Below are positions 1 through 5,479 of a stretch of 6,047 bases of DNA, piece by piece. The notes under the pieces are model-generated. The model made no database searches and was not told the origin of the DNA. It was given only the letters and a program-made list of their open reading frames with translations. Origin of the DNA: Weeksellaceae bacterium (lineage in GTDB: Bacteria; Bacteroidota; Bacteroidia; Flavobacteriales; Weeksellaceae); the NCBI GenBank assembly GCA_028694715.1, contig JAQVKJ010000094.1, forward strand, positions 1 to 6,047, read 5' to 3'. The first letter of the stretch is position 1. Each line of letters starts with the position of its first letter. The position numbers were made by a program, and so were the translations under genes.

Positions 1-662
1 CACCGGTGGGCAGATTGAAAAATATAAATATGGCGATTGAAAACATGTCACCAAACGATTTGGAAGCATACAAAATCAGAGAAGGAGAGATGTGTAAACT
101 CGAATTTGAAGGTGGGATTACCGTTGAAGGAGAGGTCGTTACTGGTGTAAGAAACCGAAAAGGAAAAGTGCTGATTGTCTCTTTTAAAAATTGTACAGTC
201 AAACATTTCGATAATGTATTGTTCCGTCCCGAATGGGACATTTATGATATGGCTGTTGGAAAATCAATCGTCTCGGCCTATGCAGGGCCGGCGGATTTCA
301 ATTCTTTTGACATGACCACCCATCAACTGGAACCCGGCAACAAAAGAGAAGTCATCAGTCCACAAAAACAGAGGTTGTTCGAGATGTATAGTTCACTCAG
401 AGAAATGAGACAAAACAATGCGCTGTTGACTGAGGAAAAACTCAATCAGATGTTTGAAACACTTCAATCGGATTATCCAGATGAGTGGTTGTTGCCGATT
501 GAGCTTTTTGAATTGGCCCATAACAATCACTTTGAACTGAGATTTACGGTAAAAAAGTACTTGGAAGAAATGACTATGAAACAAACAAAAGTCGCACATC
601 TAATCAGAGACGGAATCGACATTGCTGAGCAACCTACTTCCGCGACAAGCGAATTTTCGTAG
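1..662 (+). CDS. C-terminal part of a phenylalanine-4-hydroxylase-like (aromatic amino acid hydroxylase) protein, 5' truncated
   Basis: The frame is open from the left edge (first full codon at 3) to a TAG at 660-662, giving about 220 residues. The GTG at 6 is probably an internal valine, not a start, because the frame continues upstream. The opening VGRLKN, the charged stretch around EFEGGITVEGEV, FKNCTV, EWDIYDMAVGKSIVSAYAGPAD and the late YPDEWLLPIELFELA match, from memory, the C-terminal extension of the long (about 580-residue) Bacteroidota proteins annotated as phenylalanine-4-hydroxylase or aromatic amino acid hydroxylase. The iron-binding His/His/Glu catalytic domain would lie upstream, outside the window, so catalysis cannot be judged here. 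In the family the enzyme oxidises Phe to Tyr with a pterin cofactor. The role of this extension is unknown to me: the first half looks beta-rich, the last third is helical and ends in a Ser/Thr-rich tail. The last 29 bp overlap the convergent membrane-protein gene. Confidence 0.72.
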   Translation, partial: PVGRLKNINMAIENMSPNDLEAYKIREGEMCKLEFEGGITVEGEVVTGVRNRKGKVLIVSFKNCTVKHFDNVLFRPEWDIYDMAVGKSIVSAYAGPADFNSFDMTTHQLEPGNKREVISPQKQRLFEMYSSLREMRQNNALLTEEKLNQMFETLQSDYPDEWLLPIELFELAHNNHFELRFTVKKYLEEMTMKQTKVAHLIRDGIDIAEQPTSATSEFS

Positions 663-1077
663 AAATCAAATCGGTTAGCAAACCGCCGAGCCAAGAAAAG
701 AAAAACATCACGGGAAGTATTGAAATTTCGTACCAAGTGGGGTGATGTGGTGTGAATATTACATCAAGATAGGCAATCAAAAACAGCAAAAACCCAACAA
801 AAGCAGCATATGCCTTTTTGGCTGTTTTTACAATGGCCGCAGTAATCAGCCCACCGATGATGGCACCCACACCACAAGAAAAAAGCAGTGCGATGAAAAA
901 CTCGTCCCTGATTTTTGGTGTTTGGGCAGCATAACGAATCACACGGTTCCAATGCTCATAGGGGAATTTGGAATAATCATACTCAATCCAATTCTCATTC
1001 AGTGAAATTCCAAAAGTGATGACGAGCATGGCCACGCCCAAACCAATAATTACCGCTAAAGTATTCCGTAGAATCAT
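634..1077 (-). CDS. Uncharacterised small four-helix membrane protein
   Basis: A 147-residue protein with four likely membrane helices, at about residues 4-25, 60-82, 88-108 and 116-137. A polar loop (about 27-58, with several Tyr and Trp) joins helices 1 and 2, and the tail is basic (KIRLSRK). Helix 2 is glycine-rich (GVGAIIGGLITAA), a basic turn KTAKK follows, and a PHHPTWYE motif precedes helix 4. This layout resembles small hypothetical membrane proteins common in Bacteroidota, which have a glycine-rich second helix and a PxPxW-type motif before the last helix; no function is known to me. The ATG lies 5 bp after the ridA stop, so the gene is almost certainly translated from the ridA or lptD transcript. 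Its 3' end overlaps the convergent hydroxylase-like gene by 29 bp, leaving no room for a terminator between them. The reading frame is sound; the function is unassigned. Confidence 0.8.
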   Translation of the reverse strand: MILRNTLAVIIGLGVAMLVITFGISLNENWIEYDYSKFPYEHWNRVIRYAAQTPKIRDEFFIALLFSCGVGAIIGGLITAAIVKTAKKAYAAFVGFLLFLIAYLDVIFTPHHPTWYEISILPVMFFFSWLGGLLTDLISTKIRLSRK

Positions 1078-1082
1078 AATTC

Positions 1083-1460
1083 TCAGATATGCGCAATCAT
1101 TGATATCTCGATTTTCACATCGGCAGGAAGCTTAGAAACCTGAACGGCTTCTCTTGCAGGATAAATTCCTTCGTCAAAATAGGAAGCATAAATTTCGTTC
1201 ACTACCTTATAATCTCCCATGTCTGTTAGGAAAATAGTGGTTTTCAGTACTTTTGAAAAAGAACTGCCCGCCTCTTCCAATATCGCCCCAAGGTTTTTCA
1301 TCACCTGATGAGTAGCCTCAGAAATTTCGATTACAATTTCACGGGTTTCAGGATTTGCAGGAATTTGCCCGGAAATAAACAGAAGCTGATTAAAACTAAC
1401 GGCCTGACTGTATGGGCCAATTGCTTGTGGTGCATGTATGGTATTGATTGTCTTTTTCAT
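1083..1460 (-). CDS. ridA: RidA/YjgF/YER057c/UK114-family reactive enamine/imine deaminase
   Basis: At 125 residues it has the standard RidA length. Signatures are visible along the chain: APQAIGPYSQA near the N-terminus, FISGQIP at 28-34, and the C-terminal block YPAREAVQVSKLP followed by VKIEIS. The active-site residues of E. coli RidA have counterparts here: Tyr17, Ser30, Arg103 (carboxylate-binding Arg) and Glu118. The family hydrolyses 2-aminoacrylate and related enamines/imines, released by PLP enzymes such as threonine dehydratase, to 2-keto acids and ammonia. It acts as a cytosolic trimer and protects PLP enzymes from damage. The ATG at 1460 is the only ordinary start, because an in-frame TAG lies five codons upstream. 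The gene sits 19 bp after lptD and 5 bp before the small membrane protein. A -7-like element directly upstream suggests it can also be transcribed independently of lptD. All key residues are intact, so an active enzyme is expected. Confidence 0.95.
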   Translation of the reverse strand: MKKTINTIHAPQAIGPYSQAVSFNQLLFISGQIPANPETREIVIEISEATHQVMKNLGAILEEAGSSFSKVLKTTIFLTDMGDYKVVNEIYASYFDEGIYPAREAVQVSKLPADVKIEISMIAHI

Positions 1461-1464
1461 CTTG

Positions 1465-1472
1465 CAAATATA
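1465..1472 (-). promoter_or_regulatory. Candidate Bacteroidota -7 element for ridA (possible leaderless transcript)
   Basis: On the minus strand the octamer TATATTTG matches the Bacteroidota primary sigma factor -7 consensus TAnnTTTG exactly. It lies in the 19-bp gap between lptD and ridA and ends only 4 bases before the ridA ATG. A start site 4-6 bases downstream of the box would fall at or next to the A of the ATG. A TTTG upstream (about 1498-1501) is 25 bp away, longer than the usual 17-23 bp spacing, so the -33 element is weak. The -7 match is seen directly; promoter activity is inferred. Confidence 0.55.
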
Positions 1473-1479
1473 CTAAGTT

Positions 1480-4074
1480 TTAAAAATCACTTCCTCTCAA
1501 AAGTGTGGATGCCCTCTCGTCATATTTGACAGCGTCTTTGAGAATATCAGCTTTGATTCCGATAAAGAAATCCCAAGTCTTGTGACGACCAAAAGGTACC
1601 CAAGAGAAATTCAAAGTGAAACTCCTCAAGTCACGGTTGAACATAATTCTGGCTTTAGATAATTTTTTTGCCTTGAAATCATATGAAGTAGAAGTACTCA
1701 GACTCCAATAGGGAGTCGGAGAAATAGAAGCGTTGATGGCCACAACAGTGGTGCTGACCCCTTTTCTGAGCGTGCCCCTGCTATAGGTGTGGGTGAAATT
1801 AAGTCCAAGTCGCCAAGGAATTGAAAAATGAGCGTAATCGTATTCGTCAAAATAAAAATTCTCATCCCTGACCTCACCTCTTCTGTCGTACTTCTTTGCA
1901 TCAAACCCTTCCCCGAAAGTTTTATTGTCAAAGTTATAACCAAAATTCACACTGTAGTCCGTCAGTCTAAATGCCCCCAGTTGATTGATTCTGGTACCGG
2001 ATTCAACCCCGTCTTCGAATCTTATTTTGTAAGGATCAAAACTGGCCCTGAACTGTAGATTCAACTTCTGATTGAACAATCTGGTCATACCCGAAACATT
2101 GATGGGTGAGAGTTTAAACTCCTCAGCAACCATGTTGTAGGACGATGAAATGTCCAAGTATTCAAAAATTTTCACCTTCTGAAAACCAGTGGAATCCGTT
2201 TTTGAACGGACTTTCATTTCTAAGTTGTTTCTCAATCCAAATGAAATGGATGCACTCTCACCTATAGAAGGCGCACCAAATACTCCGTCCTGAAATCTGG
2301 AGTACAATACTTTTCTGCCGTCTGCTCCACGATAGTAATCATAATAACCCCATTCTTCCGAACCAAAATTGGGGCGGTAGTTGAATCCGATGCTGGGCGA
2401 AATCACATGACGGATTCCTTTGATGTATGCATTTTCATTCTTTGAAATCAATGTACCATATATATTGGTCGAAATTCCCATGCCCATGCTGAAAGTCCTA
2501 TAAGAATCAAAACCGTTGATATCTGTGGTGATTACTTGATTCTCTTCCTCGTCAAACGATTTTTCATAAGTTTTCAAGTACCAGACCTCGTCGAAGGAAG
2601 CATTGAAAGAAACTGGAAAATAACTGCCTATCGTAGCACCGGTGGTGAAATCAACTCTGTGTCGTGCGCCGTTTTTGGCATTTTCCCACATCCTTGGTGT
2701 GAAAGCATCGTCCTCATTGGTGTTGATGTTATTGACCAGATTCAGGTTATAACCGACCGCCAAATTTTTGAGCAAACCCTTTTTGCTGCCGACTTTGGGC
2801 GCAAATGGATAAATCCAGCTCATGCTGAATGTCAGTTGTGGCAAAACAAATTGCATGGATGCCGGTTGATTGGACGAGGTATTATTGTTCTGGTGATGTG
2901 AGGCCACCACAGAAAGCGAAAATGGAGAATTCGGAAAAGTCTTGTTCAGTGAAATCGAAGACGAAGCCGAATTTGTATATACATCCCCATTGAAAATGTT
3001 GGAATTATTGATGCTTTCTCTGAAAAATTGTGAACTGCTCATATTTACATTGGCTGAAAAAATCAAATGAGGATTTGCCTTAGGGTCTTGTGAATGATTC
3101 CAGTTGATACGATAATTTGAAATTCTGCTGTAATCGTCCAAGCCTTTGATGCCTGTGATCCGATTTTCATAATCAAATCTTAATCCGCCTCTGAACTTGT
3201 ATCGTTTCCGATAAGATGAATTCAGGTGAGTTCCCCAGCTCCCTTTGGTGTATATTTCTCCGGTCAACGACAAATCCAAGTAGTCTCCTATGGGGAGATA
3301 AAACCCCATTCCCTCCAGAAAAAAACCCACATCGTTCCGTTCCCCAAATGATGGAATGATGATACCTGCCGAACGACTGTCACCCAAAGGTATGTATGAG
3401 AATGGAAGTGTTAGAGGTGTAGGCACATCATAAATCCGCATATTGATAGGACCGGTTATCATCGATTTGTTTTTGCCATCTATGTATTTTGCTCTTCCGG
3501 TTCTCAGTACATAGTCCGGTTCATCGGTTTTTTTGTCAATAAAATAGGTGTCAGTTGTGTAATCCGCATGGCGGACAAACATAATGCTGTCGTTGACTCT
3601 TTTGACAGTCCCACCGACCATCACACCGCCACTTTCTTCCATACGAACATTGTAGGCAACACCAATCTTGGTTTTGAAATTAACTTTGAAGCTGTGCTGT
3701 TCATATTCTTTGCCGGCTTGCTTGAAAATGGTGGGTTCTGTGATGATTCCAAGCGAATCTCTTTTTCCATCAGCAAAAACATCGCCCGTCTCCCAATTGA
3801 TTTCCACATAGTCCGCATGAATTTCCATATCGGTGTATTTGACCACCGCATTTCTTAGCAGATAACTCATTTTGTTTTTCCATACATGCACTTGGTCGTC
3901 TGAATTATATATCAAAACATCTTCAAGTCGTTCGTCTTTGATAGGTTCAATCACGAGGCTGTCTCTTATAATCAGACTGCTGTCGTTGCCCTCTGTAATC
4001 TGCCCCAGACCCCAACTGTTGATAAGCAGTAGAAAAGTTAGTGTAAATAGATATTTAAAAATCTTTTTATGCAA
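1480..4074 (-). CDS. lptD: LPS-assembly protein LptD (OstA/Imp-like outer-membrane beta-barrel)
   Basis: An 864-residue protein, within the usual range for Bacteroidota LptD. It begins with a signal peptide (KK at 3-4, hydrophobic TLTFLLL core, cleavage probably near residues 20-24). An OstA/LptA-like periplasmic region follows at about 48-215 (LEDVLIYNSDD, TDMEIHADYVEINWETG). The family transition block is clear: ADYTTD at 170-175, ITGPINMRIYDVPTPL, then PFSYIPLGDSRSAGIIIPSFG at about 224-244. The rest is a long barrel rich in alternating aromatic/polar strands. LptD with its lipoprotein partner LptE inserts LPS into the outer leaflet. I found no cysteine anywhere, whereas E. coli LptD depends on disulfides and many homologues have YTTC/FTSC where this one has YTTD. 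The start is TTG: an in-frame TAA lies three codons upstream, no ATG occurs in any frame back to the candidate promoter, and the next in-frame ATG (Met69) would remove the signal peptide. First gene of a minus-strand group with ridA. Confidence 0.9.
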   Translation of the reverse strand: MHKKIFKYLFTLTFLLLINSWGLGQITEGNDSSLIIRDSLVIEPIKDERLEDVLIYNSDDQVHVWKNKMSYLLRNAVVKYTDMEIHADYVEINWETGDVFADGKRDSLGIITEPTIFKQAGKEYEQHSFKVNFKTKIGVAYNVRMEESGGVMVGGTVKRVNDSIMFVRHADYTTDTYFIDKKTDEPDYVLRTGRAKYIDGKNKSMITGPINMRIYDVPTPLTLPFSYIPLGDSRSAGIIIPSFGERNDVGFFLEGMGFYLPIGDYLDLSLTGEIYTKGSWGTHLNSSYRKRYKFRGGLRFDYENRITGIKGLDDYSRISNYRINWNHSQDPKANPHLIFSANVNMSSSQFFRESINNSNIFNGDVYTNSASSSISLNKTFPNSPFSLSVVASHHQNNNTSSNQPASMQFVLPQLTFSMSWIYPFAPKVGSKKGLLKNLAVGYNLNLVNNINTNEDDAFTPRMWENAKNGARHRVDFTTGATIGSYFPVSFNASFDEVWYLKTYEKSFDEEENQVITTDINGFDSYRTFSMGMGISTNIYGTLISKNENAYIKGIRHVISPSIGFNYRPNFGSEEWGYYDYYRGADGRKVLYSRFQDGVFGAPSIGESASISFGLRNNLEMKVRSKTDSTGFQKVKIFEYLDISSSYNMVAEEFKLSPINVSGMTRLFNQKLNLQFRASFDPYKIRFEDGVESGTRINQLGAFRLTDYSVNFGYNFDNKTFGEGFDAKKYDRRGEVRDENFYFDEYDYAHFSIPWRLGLNFTHTYSRGTLRKGVSTTVVAINASISPTPYWSLSTSTSYDFKAKKLSKARIMFNRDLRSFTLNFSWVPFGRHKTWDFFIGIKADILKDAVKYDERASTLLRGSDF

Positions 4075-4084
4075 AGTAAATACT

Positions 4085-4092
4085 TATTTTTG
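4085..4092 (+). promoter_or_regulatory. Candidate -7 element for the amidase-MCE operon
   Basis: TATTTTTG matches the Bacteroidota -7 consensus TAnnTTTG and is followed by GC. A start site near 4096-4098 would give a leader of roughly 37-40 nt before the amidase ATG at 4135. No TTG is present at the usual -33 distance, so the -33 half is not supported. The box lies between the lptD start codon and the oppositely oriented lptD -7 box. Confidence 0.5.
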
Positions 4093-4105
4093 CGCTAAAT
4101 CGTTT

Positions 4106-4113
4106 CAAAAGTA
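4106..4113 (-). promoter_or_regulatory. Candidate -7 element for the lptD-ridA operon
   Basis: On the minus strand this reads TACTTTTG, an exact TAnnTTTG match. A start site near 4100-4102 would give a leader of about 26-28 nt before the lptD TTG codon at 4074. No TTG sits at the standard -33 distance. The box faces the plus-strand -7 box at 4085-4092 with 13 bp between them, so the two promoters point at each other and should compete for polymerase. Confidence 0.5.
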
Positions 4114-4134
4114 AACAAAAATTGTTGCTGAAGG

Positions 4135-5433
4135 ATGGGATTAACAAGGATTTGCAAACAAATTTTAACCGGTTTTCTGATTTTAACATTAAGCTGCGGA
4201 TATTTAACAGCGCAAAAGAAATCCAATTTTGTAATCGTAATTGACCCTGGTCATGGTGGTAAGGACATAGGTGCCAGAGGAGTGGTTGAAAATGAAAAGG
4301 ACATCGTTCTCGATGTCTCACTTCGGTTCGGTCAGTTAATCGAAAAAAATTTTAAGGATGTCAAAGTGATTTATACCCGTAAGTCGGATGTCTTTCTCGA
4401 ATTATGGGAAAGAGCCAGAATTGCCAATCACAACCACGCCAACCTCTTTGTCTCCATTCACTGCAATTCTGCTGCAAATAGAAGCGCATATGGTTCCGAA
4501 ACCTTTGTGATGGGGCTGAGAAGAATGGAAGAAAACATGGAGGTCTCCAAACGAGAAAATAGTGTGATTCTTCTTGAGGGTGATCAGGAACGATACCAAA
4601 AATTTGATCCCAACGATGAAGAAGCAGTCATACTTTTTGAAATTATGCATTCGGCTTATCTCGATCAAAGTATAAAATTTGCCAGCTTGGTGGAAGATGA
4701 ATTTGTGAAAAATGGCCGCTCAAGCCGTGGGGTCAAACAAAATATCTTTCATGTACTCAGAGAAAATGCTTCCCCGTCGGTTTTGGTTGAACTTGGATTC
4801 ATCTCAAACCAAGACGAAGGCACCTATTTATCCACCAACAAAGGAAAGCAGGAAAGAGCAGATGCTCTGTTTGAGGCATTTAAGAAGTACAAAAAGGAAT
4901 ACGATGAGATGGACGGAAGAATTGTGGAAGACGATAAACCCAAAGAAGTGGAGAAACCGGTGATGGGTAAATCCTTCAAAATCCAGTTCCTGGTTTCTAA
5001 AAATAAATATTCACCCAGTGCAAAACAGCTCAACGGACTGACCAATATTGAAATCGTCCAGGTAGGTGATGTGTACAAATATTACTACGGAAATACCAGT
5101 CTTCCCTCTGAACGGGATGAATTACTCAACTATGTCATCAGAAAAGGATTTAAGGATGCATTTGTGGTTGAATTTACATCCAACGAAAAACTCACTGGAA
5201 GCCAAAATTACAGAATCCAATTTCTTGCTTCAAACAAGAGATACAGAGACCGCGACGGCAAATTTGGTGGACTGAAAAATGTGCTGAGAATCAAAAGCGG
5301 AAAAACACATTTTTATTATTATGGTTCAACCAAAACATACGAAGACGCACAGAAAGAACTTAAATTCGTTCAGGGAAGAGGATTCAAAAATGCAATCATT
5401 GTGATTTTTGACGGTAAAAAACTACTGGAGTAA
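4135..5433 (+). CDS. N-acetylmuramoyl-L-alanine amidase (Amidase_3, AmiC-like) with two C-terminal SPOR-like repeats
   Basis: A 432-residue secreted zinc amidase that cleaves the bond between MurNAc and the stem-peptide L-Ala in peptidoglycan, usually for daughter-cell separation. The signal peptide spans about 1-26 (LTGFLILTLS core, likely cleavage at TA/Q). The Amidase_3 domain covers about 31-255. Its expected zinc ligands are His40 (IDPGHGGKD), Glu54 (NEKD) and His109 (SIHCNSA), and the catalytic Glu219 is in VELGFISN. A charged insert at about 128-185 (ENSVILLEGD, FDPNDEEAV) sits where E. coli AmiB/AmiC carry the helix that blocks the active site, so activator control is plausible. An acidic/lysine-rich linker (about 256-279) leads to two repeats, 281-347 and 359-425, that look like SPOR domains, which bind denuded septal glycan. 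The ATG is fixed by an in-frame TGA two codons upstream. The gene is divergent from lptD; an MCE gene follows after 46 bp. All catalytic residues are present. Confidence 0.93.
   Translation: MGLTRICKQILTGFLILTLSCGYLTAQKKSNFVIVIDPGHGGKDIGARGVVENEKDIVLDVSLRFGQLIEKNFKDVKVIYTRKSDVFLELWERARIANHNHANLFVSIHCNSAANRSAYGSETFVMGLRRMEENMEVSKRENSVILLEGDQERYQKFDPNDEEAVILFEIMHSAYLDQSIKFASLVEDEFVKNGRSSRGVKQNIFHVLRENASPSVLVELGFISNQDEGTYLSTNKGKQERADALFEAFKKYKKEYDEMDGRIVEDDKPKEVEKPVMGKSFKIQFLVSKNKYSPSAKQLNGLTNIEIVQVGDVYKYYYGNTSLPSERDELLNYVIRKGFKDAFVVEFTSNEKLTGSQNYRIQFLASNKRYRDRDGKFGGLKNVLRIKSGKTHFYYYGSTKTYEDAQKELKFVQGRGFKNAIIVIFDGKKLLE
4975..5409 (+). repeat. Tandem SPOR-like protein repeat inside the amidase (units 4975-5175 and 5209-5409)
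   Basis: Two 67-residue units, amidase residues 281-347 and 359-425, align without gaps. By hand count 23 of 67 positions are identical. Shared landmarks are IQFL near the start, GL-N in the middle, YYYG at unit positions 36-39, and GFK-A-V-F at the end. The pattern of a short beta strand, helix, YYYG strand, helix and final strand is the SPOR-like layout seen at the C-terminus of Bacteroidota amidases. The DNA has diverged, so this is an old protein-level duplication, not a recent nucleotide repeat. Confidence 0.8.
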
Positions 5434-5455
5434 AATCCCAACCGGAAATAATAAT

Positions 5456-5463
5456 TACTTTTG
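5456..5463 (+). promoter_or_regulatory. Candidate internal -7 element upstream of the MCE gene
   Basis: TACTTTTG, followed by C, matches TAnnTTTG exactly in the 46-bp gap between the amidase stop (5433) and the MCE start (5480). A start site near 5467-5469 would give a leader of only about 11-13 nt. No convincing TTG is present at -33. Read-through from the amidase promoter is also likely, since no terminator hairpin is visible in the gap. Confidence 0.45.
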
Positions 5464-5479
5464 CAGCAAACATTTTAAA

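Noticed and set aside
6..8. GTG at 6 as a start codon for a stand-alone 218-residue protein
   Set aside because: The frame stays open to the left edge, and the sequence matches the interior and C-terminus of a longer hydroxylase-like protein; the GTG is most likely an internal Val.
672..685. Small perfect hairpin (5-bp stem CGGTT/AACCG, 4-base loop) just after the hydroxylase-like stop codon
   Set aside because: The stem is short, no T-run follows on either strand, and it lies within the coding sequence of the membrane protein; not a convincing terminator.
742..1005. Plus-strand open frame of 87 codons opposite the membrane-protein gene
   Set aside because: Composition is atypical, there is no family signature, and it is fully antisense to a frame with clear membrane helices and operon spacing.
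2536..2901. Plus-strand open frame of 121 codons opposite lptD
   Set aside because: It is embedded in the antisense of the LptD barrel, shows no recognisable domain, and is explained by chance absence of stops.
4186..4200. Possible lipobox around Cys21 of the amidase (TLSC)
   Set aside because: Position -3 is Thr instead of Leu/Val/Ile, and a normal signal peptidase I site (TA/Q) follows closely; a lipoprotein is less likely, though not excluded.
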